From positions 77,397-141,396 of the forward strand of contig JBGAOK010000001.1 of assembly GCA_044221805.1 (NCBI GenBank): a stretch of DNA of 64,000 nt, given 5' to 3'. Positions 18,099 to 27,819 of the stretch are shown one piece after another (within the stretch, counting starts at the first letter, position 1; the number at the start of each line of letters is the position of its first letter). The position numbers and the translations under genes were made by a program. The stretch comes from Meridianimarinicoccus sp044221805 (GTDB lineage: Bacteria > Pseudomonadota > Alphaproteobacteria > Rhodobacterales > Rhodobacteraceae). The notes under the pieces were generated by a model that made no database searches, was not told the origin of the DNA, and saw only the letters and a program-made list of their open reading frames with translations.

Positions 18099-20936
18099 AT
18101 GACGAACTTCGACACGCTGTACCATGACCGGAACATATCGTCATGGGGCCTTCCGTCGCCATCCGCCCTTGTCCCCGGGGACGGGGAATTCCGGCGGTTG
18201 CTGCTGAAATGGACGGACCTGCAGGATCCGCCCGAGGCTCCTGCGCCGCCGATCCGGGTGGTGTGCAGCGACGTGCTGCGCCTCGATGCCATACAGAGGA
18301 TCGACCGCCCGACCTTCATCTTCGCGCGCCGGATCGAGCTTTCGGGCAAGGCGGCGCTGGCGATCGACCGGATCGGCCGGCCGGGCATGGATGTGGTCGT
18401 GGTCGCCCAGGAGATCGTTCGCGATGGCGTCCCGGTGGCTCTGGCCTGCGTGACCGTGGGCCCCGAGCCGGAGGCCGTCGCCGAAAGCGCGCTGCAGATC
18501 GAGAGCGGGTCGGCGGGCGCGCCCACGGTCTCGGCCTTCCGGCTGGCCGCCGATGGGACACTGGCGGCCGCCGTGCCCGCGCAGGCCTCGGCGGACCTGC
18601 TCTATGACGGCGCACCGCTGGCGCTGCTGCTGAGCAGCCAGTTCCAGATCGCGAGCCTGATCTTCACCGAGGACCGGCCGCTGGCCTGCGCCCTGGCGGC
18701 GTGGGTGGGGACCCTGGCGGGCGGCTCGGGACGCTTCACCGATCTCGCCGCGCAGGCGCACGCCCTGCTGGGGCGGCTTGAAACCATGGGCAGCGTCGGC
18801 GAGGGCGTCACCCTCGTGCCACGGCTCGACCACACGCTCTATGCCCGGCAAGCCAAGGCGATGGTTGCGACCCTGCGCGACCGGACGGCCACCATGGAGA
18901 AACTGAAGGACACCCGCGAGGTCGACATCCGCTGGATCGACGACGTCAAGGCGACGCTCGCCGACAAGGGCAACGAAACGGAACTGGCCCGAGAACTCGA
19001 GCATCTCGCCGAGGAAGCGTTCACTACCGCGTCCAGGGCCCGGACGATTGCGGCGGTGTCGGTGCGCGAGGAGGCAGAGGGACTGCCATATCTGCGCATC
19101 GATTTCGAGCGCGGGATCGAGAATTGGAAGAAGAAGGCCGAGTTCGAGGCCGCTCTGGCGATCGTCACCGGGCTGTTCAAGATTGCCCTTGAACTGCCCG
19201 CCGTCTTCGTGGCCGGCCCGCAGATCCTGGCGATGCCCGCGCTTGACACGGCCGCAAGCGTGCTTTCGTGGGTCAGCGACGCGGCCAAGTCACTCGCTAC
19301 GACCAATTGGCCGTCCCTCTATGTGCCCCGGGACGGCAGCGGCGGGAAGATCGAGAGCATCAGCAAGGATGACCTGATCGTCGACATCAACGAAGGTTTC
19401 GACGCGAAGGCCGTCAAGACCGGCGAGCATCCCCCGGTCCGCGGCGAGCCGCGCCGATCTTCCGACGGCGACGACACGGGCAGCGGGTTCTCACGCAACG
19501 TGAACGGCGCCGAGACCAAGCCCACGCGGGGCGGGGACAGGGGGCCGATGGTCCTTGCGGTGAATTCCGACGAGTGGTCGGATTCCGATCTACTGCTCGT
19601 GGACTCACCCGGGAAGGAAGATCGGGACAGGATCGTCCTGGAAGGGCTGTCGAACGACCCCGACGAAGAGTTTGTCATCGTCAATCCCAGCAAGGAGGCG
19701 GCCGACTACGCCACGGTCTACAAGATGCAGGTCAAGGAGCGGGCCGCGCGCAAGAAGAAGGCCGCGGCAGCACAGAAGGAACTCGTCGCGGCCGCCAAGA
19801 GCATTGCCGGGTCGGCCAAGGGCATCTACGACGCGGCGATCCGGGTGATCGATGTCGCGGAACAGGCCGAACGGCTGGAAGCGGAAAGCGTCCAGATGCT
19901 GATGCGCGTTGACCTGGCGGTGGAAGGCTCGTTCGGCTCCATCGCCCCGCGGGGACTTGATGTGGTGACGGGCGGTGCTCAGGCCTGGGACGAACTGGCG
20001 GCCGAGATCCAGCGCTCGTTCGACAACATGGGAAACCTGCTGAACGAGATTGCCGGGGCGAAATCGTTCCAGTTCGCGATCCTCAGGCTGGTTCGCAAGG
20101 GGCGGGCCATGAGCGAGGCGCGTCTGGCCCTCGCCCGGGCCAATGCGGATCTTGCCGCGGCGCGCCTGCGTCGGCAGGCGGCGCAACGCTCGCTGGAGGT
20201 GTTCGAGACCCGGCTGAACAAGCTGGAGGACGCCACCAAGCGACGGGCAGCCATGGAAATGCTGGCCTTCGACCGCGTGCTCGACGCCAAGCGCGCGTCA
20301 TGGCTGGCGATGGAGGCGTACCAGCGCGCCTTCTACTACTACACCCTGAGCCAGGGCGAACTCGACGACCGCGCCCCCCGGATCACCGAGCCGGTCCCGG
20401 AATTCGACCGGCGAGCGCGCCGCATGGGGGAAACCTGGGTGACCAGCGCGCGGCTGGCGTCCGCGCCGCAGGAGTTCAACCTGAGTTTCGAACTCCACGA
20501 CGATGACATGGAGACGCTCCTCACCGAGTCGAAGGGCGTCTTCACGTTCGACTATTCAGCGGACGATCCCTGGTTCAGCGCCTGGCACCGGATCCGGGTC
20601 AAGGAAGTGGAAGCCCGCATCGTGGGACTCGACCGCAAGGATTCGGTGCTGATCGACGTTCAGACCTCGGGTACGTACGATGACCGGATGTCCGACGGAT
20701 CGCTGGCGCGGTTCGTCTGCGATCCGTTCCGGATCAGTGTCGTTTATGACGCAGCGAGCGGCAAGGTGGTCACGCCCGGCAGGGTCGAGGATCGCGTTGC
20801 CAAGGATTTCTTCCAGCCGACGCCGTTCACCACCTGGCGGCTGACCATGCTCGATCAGCAGGGCAAACCGATCTCCTTTCCGGGCGCCCGCGGCATCGAG
20901 TTCGGCTTGAAGGGGGTCTGGAGCAGGTGCCTCTGA
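18099..20936 (+). CDS. Large multidomain protein of the toxin-like operon, function unknown
   Basis: 945-aa protein starting 25 bp after the XaxA-like gene, preceded by AAGGGAAGG. Visible parts are: an N-terminal globular region (1-330) with strand-rich stretches; an amphipathic/hydrophobic helical segment (about 349-395, AALAIVTGLFKIALELPAVF); an acidic, Ser/Gly-rich low-complexity linker (about 410-530); long helices with coiled-coil character (545-750); and a C-terminal beta-rich domain (790-945). No signal peptide and no recognised catalytic motif. The plan recalls helical scaffolds with a C-terminal receptor-type beta domain, as in Tc-toxin-like proteins, but I could not match it to a family. 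Context suggests a third component or delivery/immunity partner of the pore former. Confidence 0.72.
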   Translation: MTNFDTLYHDRNISSWGLPSPSALVPGDGEFRRLLLKWTDLQDPPEAPAPPIRVVCSDVLRLDAIQRIDRPTFIFARRIELSGKAALAIDRIGRPGMDVVVVAQEIVRDGVPVALACVTVGPEPEAVAESALQIESGSAGAPTVSAFRLAADGTLAAAVPAQASADLLYDGAPLALLLSSQFQIASLIFTEDRPLACALAAWVGTLAGGSGRFTDLAAQAHALLGRLETMGSVGEGVTLVPRLDHTLYARQAKAMVATLRDRTATMEKLKDTREVDIRWIDDVKATLADKGNETELARELEHLAEEAFTTASRARTIAAVSVREEAEGLPYLRIDFERGIENWKKKAEFEAALAIVTGLFKIALELPAVFVAGPQILAMPALDTAASVLSWVSDAAKSLATTNWPSLYVPRDGSGGKIESISKDDLIVDINEGFDAKAVKTGEHPPVRGEPRRSSDGDDTGSGFSRNVNGAETKPTRGGDRGPMVLAVNSDEWSDSDLLLVDSPGKEDRDRIVLEGLSNDPDEEFVIVNPSKEAADYATVYKMQVKERAARKKKAAAAQKELVAAAKSIAGSAKGIYDAAIRVIDVAEQAERLEAESVQMLMRVDLAVEGSFGSIAPRGLDVVTGGAQAWDELAAEIQRSFDNMGNLLNEIAGAKSFQFAILRLVRKGRAMSEARLALARANADLAAARLRRQAAQRSLEVFETRLNKLEDATKRRAAMEMLAFDRVLDAKRASWLAMEAYQRAFYYYTLSQGELDDRAPRITEPVPEFDRRARRMGETWVTSARLASAPQEFNLSFELHDDDMETLLTESKGVFTFDYSADDPWFSAWHRIRVKEVEARIVGLDRKDSVLIDVQTSGTYDDRMSDGSLARFVCDPFRISVVYDAASGKVVTPGRVEDRVAKDFFQPTPFTTWRLTMLDQQGKPISFPGARGIEFGLKGVWSRCL

Positions 20937-21299
20937 GACCGACGTCACCTTGCGGCGGCCTTGTTGGGCGAGGCTGGTGGAGGATGCAGGATCCGGCACG
21001 CTCTGGAAGCGCAGTACAGCCTTGCTGGGCGGCGTTCCTGTGTCTGCCGGTCCAGCCGTGAGCGGGACCTGCCAGAGCCCCTGGGACGGCATGGGGCGGG
21101 TGCGAACCCCCGACCGACCGTTCTGCACAGGTCGATCCGCTCCGACAGGGTCGGGGCGTCCGCGATGCCATCGCCCGGGTCGCGCATCGTGCTGGGACAC
21201 GGCCGGATACCGCGGTCAGTGGGCAGCTTTCCCGCTATCGGCGGTGACCGCGGAGAAGCCCGGGCGCTCTGCAGCGCCTTGAGTCCGGGACCGGACGGA
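20937..21299. other. Gap between convergent toxin-like operon and sensor kinase operon
   Basis: No gene was recognised here. Open frames on both strands are typical high-GC background and lack family motifs. The stretch separates two convergent units and should contain their terminators. Both units point into it. Confidence 0.5.
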
Positions 21300-22658
21300 T
21301 CATCGATCCGGCGTGGACGGGCGCGCCGGGCCTTGGGGAATCCGGGGATGCATCGCCGGGAGGAGAAGGACCACGGCAAGTCCCTGCGGCTGGACGGGGG
21401 CGAGGTCGATGGTTCCGCCGTGGCGCCGGACAACCTCGCGGACGATGGACAGGCCCAGGCCGAAGCCACCCTGGGTGGTGGGCGCGCGGGACGGATCGCC
21501 CTTGACGAAGGGCTCGAGAACACTGCCGCGCAGATCCTCGGGGATGCCCGGGCCGGTGTCGGAAACCTCGATCCGCACGGCGCCGTCGGGCAGGGCCGCC
21601 AGGGCGATGGTGACGGCGCCGCCGAACTTGGTGCCGTTGTCGACAAGGTTCGCCACCGCCCGGGCCAGCGCCCCGGACCGGCACAGGAACGTCAGCCGGT
21701 CGGGCCCGGCATAAGTGACCGGGAAGCCGACATCGGAGAAATCCGAACAGATCGTGCGCAGAAGGCTGGGAAGGTCGGTCTTGCGCGGGGGCTCGGTCTC
21801 GGTTTCGCTGCGCAGGTAGGTCAGGGTTTCGTCGATCATCCCGTTGATCGCAGTGATGTCGCGCATCAGGAGGGCCGCTGTCCGTTCAGGGACGGTCTGC
21901 TCGACCCTGAGCTTCAGCCGGGTCAGGGGGGTGCGAAGATCGTGGCTCACGGCGCGCAGCATGGCGGTGCGCTCCTTCAGCATGCTGTGGATTTGCGCCC
22001 GCATCTCGTTCAAGCGCCGCGCCAGCTGACGGATTTCCAGCGGCCCGGTCTCGGGGAAGATCTCGCCGCCCGGATCGGCGGTCTGCTGCGCCTGGGCGGC
22101 AGCGGCGAGCCGGGTCAGCGGATGGGTGAGCAGGCGGGCGGCGTGGATCGACAGGAGCGCGACCGGAAGAACGATGATCATCACCGACAGGAGAATGTTG
22201 ACCACATCGTCGTTCAGCCCCCGCACCGGCACGACCGCGGGCGCAAAGGCCAGAAACCCGGTTCTGACCTCGACCACGATCAGCGGACCGGGACCCGGGG
22301 CGGCGACCGCCCGGGCGCTGCGCCCGTGGATGGCGGACAGGGCATAGAGCAGCCGGTCCTGAAACGCCGAACCGGCCGGGCCGGGTTCCGCGTCAGGACC
22401 CGTCCACCGCACTTCGAGACCGGCCGCGCGCGTTGCCGCCAGCACGGCCTCGGACTGGGCGGGGGTGCCGGCGCGGTCGATCTGGTCGGCCACCAGGGCG
22501 ATCTGGGCCGCGACGATCTCGGCCCGGGTCAGGTCGGTATCCTCGGGGAAGGGCGGTTCGGTCATCACCCCCAGAACCCCCACAAGGATGATGGGCAGCA
22601 CCGCCAGCGTCACGATCTGCCGGCCGATCGGCCCCTGCAGGAACCGGGCCAGCATCAC
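21300..22658 (-). CDS. Two-component sensor histidine kinase, EnvZ-like
   Basis: 452-aa kinase. TM1 (about 13-32), a periplasmic sensor of about 120 residues, TM2 (152-172), a HAMP region (173-225), the HisKA box RAVSHDLRTPLTRL with phospho-acceptor H239, and a C-terminal HATPase with N box (NLVDNGTKFG) and G boxes (DTGPGIP, GGFGLGLSIV). It overlaps the upstream response regulator gene by 4 bp and ends the five-gene operon that begins with the MipA gene. By context it likely senses envelope stress or a toxic compound exported by the RND pump. Confidence 0.93.
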   Translation of the reverse strand: MMLARFLQGPIGRQIVTLAVLPIILVGVLGVMTEPPFPEDTDLTRAEIVAAQIALVADQIDRAGTPAQSEAVLAATRAAGLEVRWTGPDAEPGPAGSAFQDRLLYALSAIHGRSARAVAAPGPGPLIVVEVRTGFLAFAPAVVPVRGLNDDVVNILLSVMIIVLPVALLSIHAARLLTHPLTRLAAAAQAQQTADPGGEIFPETGPLEIRQLARRLNEMRAQIHSMLKERTAMLRAVSHDLRTPLTRLKLRVEQTVPERTAALLMRDITAINGMIDETLTYLRSETETEPPRKTDLPSLLRTICSDFSDVGFPVTYAGPDRLTFLCRSGALARAVANLVDNGTKFGGAVTIALAALPDGAVRIEVSDTGPGIPEDLRGSVLEPFVKGDPSRAPTTQGGFGLGLSIVREVVRRHGGTIDLAPVQPQGLAVVLLLPAMHPRIPQGPARPSTPDR

Positions 22659-23413
22659 AGGGCCTCGACATGGGGGGTGAAGATATAGCCGCCCATCCGG
22701 ATTGTCTTGATCATGACCGGGGCCCGCTTGTTGGCTTCGATCTTCTGGCGGACCCGGCTGACATGGACGTCGACGCTGCGTTCCTCGGGTCCGGCAAGGC
22801 CCACGTGGGTCAGGGCCAGAAGCTCGGCACGGGTCAGGATCCGCCGGGGATTGCGGCAGAACGCCAGCAGCACGTCGAACTCGGCCGAGGTCAGCGAGAT
22901 CTCGGTGCCTTCCGGATCCAGCAGGCGTCGGGCAAGCGGGTCGACCCGCCAGCCGTCGAAACCCAGCACCGTCGGTTTCCGGCCGCCGCCGTCGCCAAAA
23001 GCCGAGCGGCGCAGCAGCGCCTTCACCCGGGCCACCAGCTCGCGCGAATTGAACGGCTTGGTGATGTAGTCGTCGGCCCCGACCTCTAGCCCGACGATGC
23101 GATCGACATCCTCGCCCAGCGAGGTGACCATGATGATCGGAGTGGACGACTGCGCCCGCAGGCGGCGGCAGATGCTGAGGCCGTCCTCGCCGGGCAGCAG
23201 GATGTCGAGCAGGATCAGATCGAAACCGGTCTGGGCCAGAAGCCGGTCCATCTCGACCGCCGAGCCGGCGACCGTCGCGGCGAAGCCCTGCTCTGACAGC
23301 AGGCTCGCCAGCATTGCCGCGATCTCGGGATCGTCCTCGACCAGAAGGATGCGGCTCGGGCTTGGCTCGGTCGGCATGGCGGTCCTGCTTGCGGTTCGGT
23401 CCTGCGCGATCAT
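22655..23413 (-). CDS. OmpR-family response regulator
   Basis: 252-aa regulator. Its receiver domain has the acidic pocket (EDD at 26-28), phospho-acceptor D70 in LILLDILLP, the T97 switch and K119. A C-terminal winged helix follows (LTSAEFDVLLAF... RSVDVHVSRVRQKIE). ATG 23413 overlaps the stop of the RND pump gene (ATGA), so coupled translation supports this start, although ATG at residue 13 is also possible. It is partner of the kinase encoded next. OmpR-type proteins bind tandem direct repeats; a 9-bp tandem repeat at 28713-28731 upstream of this operon is a candidate target. Confidence 0.93.
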   Translation of the reverse strand: MIAQDRTASRTAMPTEPSPSRILLVEDDPEIAAMLASLLSEQGFAATVAGSAVEMDRLLAQTGFDLILLDILLPGEDGLSICRRLRAQSSTPIIMVTSLGEDVDRIVGLEVGADDYITKPFNSRELVARVKALLRRSAFGDGGGRKPTVLGFDGWRVDPLARRLLDPEGTEISLTSAEFDVLLAFCRNPRRILTRAELLALTHVGLAGPEERSVDVHVSRVRQKIEANKRAPVMIKTIRMGGYIFTPHVEAL

Positions 23414-26400
23414 GGCATCCCTTGCGGCCCGGCGCAGCCTCGCTCGGCCGCCTTCGCGCGCTGCGGATCCGGACGGGGTCCGGTCATGGCGCGGGCGGTG
23501 TCGCCCCGGCTGGTCAGGAAGCGGCCGAACATTCGGCCGAGGACATGCCGGAGATCGTCAAGGCAGGTGAAGGCCGCCGGCACGAAGACAAGGCTCAGCA
23601 CGGTCGACGCCAGCAAGCCGCCGATCACGGCAATGGCCATGGGCACACGGAAGGCGTCGCCATTCCCTGTCGCCAGCGCCGCGGGCAGCATGCCCGCAGT
23701 CATTGCCAGGGTCGTCATCACGATGGGCTGCGCGCGCTTGAGCCCGGCATCGATCAGCGCGTCCCGGCGCGGCACGCCGCGACCCGTCTCCTCGATGGCG
23801 AAGTCGACCAGCAGGATCGCGTTCTTGGTCACGACGGCGATCAGCATCAGGATGCCGATGATCACCGGCAGGCTGACCGGATGACCGGTGAGCAGCAATG
23901 CCGCCACCGCCCCGCCGATGCTCAGCGGCAGCGACAACAGGATCGTGACCGGCTGGAACAGGTCGGAATAGAGCAGGATCAGCACGATCAGAACCAGCAT
24001 CAGCCCGATCCCCATGGTATAGAGGAAGGACGCGAACAGCTTGCCCATCTGCTCGGCATCGCCGGCCTCGGCCAGGGTCATGCCGGCGGGCAGGGTCCTG
24101 ACCGCGTCCAGCGCCCGCACCGCGGCCAGGGCGGAGCCGAGATCGGCGCCCGGCGCAAGGTCGGCCTCGATCGGGATCCGGCGCTCGCCGTTCTGGCGCT
24201 CGATGGCGGCCGGTCCGAAGCCGGCCGCGATGTCGGCGACCGAGGCCAGCGGCACCGCCGCCCCGCCGCTGCTGCGTAGCAGCAGGTTCTCCAGCGTCGC
24301 CACGTCCCGTCTCGCGCTGTCAGGCAGCAGCACCTTGATGTCGATCATCCGGGCATCGTCGGGGAACTTCGCCAGATTCTCGGACCGGTCGCCCATCGTG
24401 GCGATGGCCAGCACGTTGGCGATCTCGGTCGGAGAGACCCCGAGCGCCGCCGCCTCGGCCCGGCGCGGCAGGATGCGCAATTCGGGCCGCACGACCGAAG
24501 CCCCGGACTGGACGTTGCGCAGCGCGGGCACCTCGGCGCGGATCGCGGTCTCGATCGCCTCGGCGGTGCGGGCCAGCGCGGCACCGTCGGCGCCGGTCAG
24601 GCTCAGCGCAAATTCGCGCCCCTCCATGCCGGCCGAGAAGCGCGCCTTCAGGTCGGGGATCCGGGCGAGGTCCGCCTGCACCTGCCGTTCGAAGCTGCGC
24701 TGGTCGACGGCCCGCCGGGCGGGCGGTACCAGAGCGACCGAGACGCTTCCGATCCGCGGATCGCCGCCGGTGCCGAGGCTGGCATAGACCGAGACCACCT
24801 CGGGCCGCGCCTTGAGTCTTTCGCCGACCTGCAGCAGCGTCGCTGCCGCCGCATCCAGCGTCACGCCGGGCGGCAGTTCGATGGTCAGTTGCGACCGTAC
24901 CCCGTCCTCGTCAGGAAAGAACCCCGAGGGGAGCTGCTGGGCCATCCAGAGCGATGCGCCGAAAATCGCCAGACCGGCCGAGACGGTGGCAAGGCGCCAG
25001 TCGAGCGCCCGACCCAGCACCCGGGCGTACCACCGCAGCACGGGGCCGGGGCCGTCGTGGCCCCCGGGCCGGGCGTTGTCCTGCGCCCCGCCGGTCAGGA
25101 AATGCGCCGCCAGCATCGGCGTGATCAGCCGGGCAACCAGAAGCGAGAACACCACCGAGACCGCGATCGTCACCCCGAACTGCTTGAAGATCTGCCCGAC
25201 CAGTCCGGTCATGAAGCTCACCGGCAGGAACACCGCCACGATGGTGGCCGAGGTCGCCACCACCGCCAGACCGATCTCGTCAGCGGCGTCGATGGCGGCG
25301 CGATAGGGCGTCTTGCCCATCCGGATGTGGCGGATGATGTTCTCGATCTCGACGATCGCGTCATCGACCAGGACGCCCGTCACCAGCGTCACCGCCAGCA
25401 GGCTGACGTTGTTGAGCGAGAAGCCGAGCAGGCCCATGACCCAGAAGGTCGGCAGGATCGACAGCGGAATGGCAAGGGCGGCGATCAGCGTGGCGCGGAG
25501 ATCGCGCAGGAACAAGAAGACGACGACGATGGCAAGGATCGCGCCTTCGACAAGGGTGTCCATGGTGGCGGCATAGGTCGCCTCCATCTCGGGCACGGCC
25601 GTGTCGATCAGCCGGATCGCCACGCCGTCCAGCTGGTCTTCCAGCCCGGCCAGAACCGCGGCGACCTCGGCGGCCACGGCCGGGGCCGAGAAGCCCGCGG
25701 CGGAGATCACGCTGAAGGCGACGACCGGCACGCCGTTCAGGAAGGCGACGCTGCGGGTCTCTGCCCGCCCGTCGGTCACCCAGGCCAGATCGCCCAGGGC
25801 GACCTGCTGGCCGGCCGGAAGGGTCAGCTCGAGAGCGGCGAGATCCGCGATGCTGCCCGGAGCCCCCAGCACCCGCAGCGCCTGTTCCTGTGTGCCGACC
25901 TCGCTGCGGCCGCTGGAGCGGTCGATCAGCGCCTTCGCCAGCAGATCGCTGACTTCGGCTACCGTGACGCCCAAGGCCTGAAGCCGCAGCGGGTCGATCT
26001 CGACGCGGATTTCCCGGTCGGACCCGCCTTCCCGGCTGACCCGGGCCACGCCGGGAAGCGCGGTCAGCGCCCGGGTCACCCGGTCGTCGATCAGCCAGGA
26101 CTGGTCCTGGGGCGACAGGTGCGGCGCGACGAGGGCATAGGTTGCAATCGGGCCGCCGGTCTCCTCGACCCGCTGGACCACCGGCTCGTCGGCGGCGGCG
26201 GGCAGGTCCGACCGGACACGGCCGACCGCGTCCCGCACATCATCCAGCGCCCGGTCCACCGGCACGGTCTCGGCGAAGTCGACCGTCGTCTCGGACCGGC
26301 CGTCCGAGATGGCGGAGCGCACCTTATCCACCCCCGGAAGGCTGGCCACTGCGTCTTCCACCAGCCGGGTGACTTGGGTTTCCATCTCCGACGGCGCGGC

Positions 26401-26565
26401 CCCCGGCAGGCTGACCGCCACCGATACCTGGGGGGTCCGGACCTCCGGCATGCTGGCAATGGGCAGCGCGCCGAAGGCCATCACCCCCAGCGCCGAAAGC
26501 GCCGCGAACAGCAGCAGCGGGGGCAGGGGGTTGCGGATCGACCAGGCCGAGATGTTGAGCGCCAT
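23410..26565 (-). CDS. RND-family efflux pump inner-membrane subunit (AcrB/MdtB-like)
   Basis: 1051-aa pump. It starts MALNISAWSIRNPLPP and has the N-terminal TM helix, two large periplasmic loops and about twelve TM helices. The proton-relay aspartate pair is visible in GVLVDDAIVEIENI. The LPSGFFPDEDG motif marks the second half repeat. The start at 26565 shares one base with the adaptor stop (TGATG). An in-frame extension upstream is non-family sequence. It works with the adaptor encoded upstream and an outer-membrane channel of the TolC/OprM type, which is not in this window; the MipA/OmpV-type protein is not such a channel. Confidence 0.94.
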   Translation of the reverse strand: MALNISAWSIRNPLPPLLLFAALSALGVMAFGALPIASMPEVRTPQVSVAVSLPGAAPSEMETQVTRLVEDAVASLPGVDKVRSAISDGRSETTVDFAETVPVDRALDDVRDAVGRVRSDLPAAADEPVVQRVEETGGPIATYALVAPHLSPQDQSWLIDDRVTRALTALPGVARVSREGGSDREIRVEIDPLRLQALGVTVAEVSDLLAKALIDRSSGRSEVGTQEQALRVLGAPGSIADLAALELTLPAGQQVALGDLAWVTDGRAETRSVAFLNGVPVVAFSVISAAGFSAPAVAAEVAAVLAGLEDQLDGVAIRLIDTAVPEMEATYAATMDTLVEGAILAIVVVFLFLRDLRATLIAALAIPLSILPTFWVMGLLGFSLNNVSLLAVTLVTGVLVDDAIVEIENIIRHIRMGKTPYRAAIDAADEIGLAVVATSATIVAVFLPVSFMTGLVGQIFKQFGVTIAVSVVFSLLVARLITPMLAAHFLTGGAQDNARPGGHDGPGPVLRWYARVLGRALDWRLATVSAGLAIFGASLWMAQQLPSGFFPDEDGVRSQLTIELPPGVTLDAAAATLLQVGERLKARPEVVSVYASLGTGGDPRIGSVSVALVPPARRAVDQRSFERQVQADLARIPDLKARFSAGMEGREFALSLTGADGAALARTAEAIETAIRAEVPALRNVQSGASVVRPELRILPRRAEAAALGVSPTEIANVLAIATMGDRSENLAKFPDDARMIDIKVLLPDSARRDVATLENLLLRSSGGAAVPLASVADIAAGFGPAAIERQNGERRIPIEADLAPGADLGSALAAVRALDAVRTLPAGMTLAEAGDAEQMGKLFASFLYTMGIGLMLVLIVLILLYSDLFQPVTILLSLPLSIGGAVAALLLTGHPVSLPVIIGILMLIAVVTKNAILLVDFAIEETGRGVPRRDALIDAGLKRAQPIVMTTLAMTAGMLPAALATGNGDAFRVPMAIAVIGGLLASTVLSLVFVPAAFTCLDDLRHVLGRMFGRFLTSRGDTARAMTGPRPDPQRAKAAERGCAGPQGMP

Positions 26566-27809
26566 CAGCGGTCTCCGGCCCCTGTCGCGGGGTCCGGCGC
26601 GACCGGCGTGACCGGGCTGCCGTCGCGCAGGAAGCCCCCGGCCATGGCCACCACCACCTCGCCCGGCGCAAGACCCGAGACGATCTCGACACCGGTTGCG
26701 GTCATCAACCCGGTCGTGACGGGCCGCACAGTGATGACGCCGTCGCGGACCACCTGGACCTGGGGTCCGGCGCTTCCCGCCAGAACCGCGGCGTGGGGAA
26801 GCACGATCGCCTCGCGCCGGTCGGTCTCGAAGCTGGCCAAGGCGAAACTTCCCGGCTTCAGTCCCTCGCCCTTCAGGCTGATCCAGACCTGGCCGGTCCG
26901 GGTCACCGGATCGAGCGCCGGCGAGACGAGGCGGACGCGCCCAGCGACGGGACGGTCCTCGCCCGCCACGCGCACCGTCACGTCCTGACCCGGGTGGATC
27001 GCGGTGAGCGCGGTTTCGATGACGCGGGCGTCCATCTCGACCTCGCCGTCCTTCATGATCCGGAACAGCGGCGCCCCGTCGGCTGCCGTCGTTTGCCCCG
27101 CCTTGGCGTCGCGCCCGGTGACGATCCCGGATGCGGTGGCGCGCAGTTCGATCTGGCCGAGCTGCCACAGGAGTTCGGCGCGCTCGGCCATGACACGCGC
27201 CTGTTCCGCCCTCGCCGCAGCCAGGGACTGCACCTGAGCCCGGGCTCGCGCCGCGGTGGTGGTTGCCGCCGTCTCGCGCTCGCCCAGCAGCTGGGCCGAG
27301 ATGGTGCCTTTCGCCTGCAGGGCCAGGGCGCGCCTGAGGGCGACCCCGGCCTCGGCCGCGTCCGCGTCCGCTTCGGCCGCAAGGGCTTCGGCCTGCGCGG
27401 TGGCCGCCTCGGCCCGGGTCCGATCCGCCGCCTTCTGGGCCAGAAGTAGGTCCAGCCGCTGACTGTCCAAAACCGCCAGCAGCTGGCCTTCGGTCACGGA
27501 TGCGCCGACATCGACCAGCACCTGTTCGATCCGCACGCCGATGACTTCGGCCGGGATCAGGACCTCCTCGCGGGGAACCAGGGTTCCAGCGGCGACGATC
27601 CGGCGCGAGATCGGTCCCGGCTGCGCCACCACCACCGTCACCGCCATGGGCGCTTCCGCCGGCGCCGGCAGTTCTGCGGGTTGGCCCGACGGAAACAGGC
27701 TGTGGCGGAACACATAGCCGGTTCCGCCAAGGACGATCGCCGCCATCAGCAGCCCGCGCCGAAGCCGGCGCAGCGCGGGCCGCGCGGATGCCTTTCGAGC
27801 CTCGCTCAT
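26565..27809 (-). CDS. RND efflux periplasmic adaptor (membrane fusion protein)
   Basis: 414-aa protein. An N-terminal membrane anchor (about 17-35) is followed by a lipoyl/barrel-sandwich half (GTLVPREEVLIPAEVIGVRI...), a long alpha-helical hairpin rich in Ala/Glu/Arg (about 110-200), the second lipoyl half (ATASGIVTGRDAKAGQT) and a beta-barrel domain. This is the HlyD_D23/AcrA-type order. The start is ATG 27809, 10 bp after the MipA stop; an upstream in-frame ATG lacks family sequence. It bridges the RND pump to an outer-membrane exit duct. Confidence 0.92.
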   Translation of the reverse strand: MSEARKASARPALRRLRRGLLMAAIVLGGTGYVFRHSLFPSGQPAELPAPAEAPMAVTVVVAQPGPISRRIVAAGTLVPREEVLIPAEVIGVRIEQVLVDVGASVTEGQLLAVLDSQRLDLLLAQKAADRTRAEAATAQAEALAAEADADAAEAGVALRRALALQAKGTISAQLLGERETAATTTAARARAQVQSLAAARAEQARVMAERAELLWQLGQIELRATASGIVTGRDAKAGQTTAADGAPLFRIMKDGEVEMDARVIETALTAIHPGQDVTVRVAGEDRPVAGRVRLVSPALDPVTRTGQVWISLKGEGLKPGSFALASFETDRREAIVLPHAAVLAGSAGPQVQVVRDGVITVRPVTTGLMTATGVEIVSGLAPGEVVVAMAGGFLRDGSPVTPVAPDPATGAGDR

Positions 27810-27819
27810 GATGCGGCGA

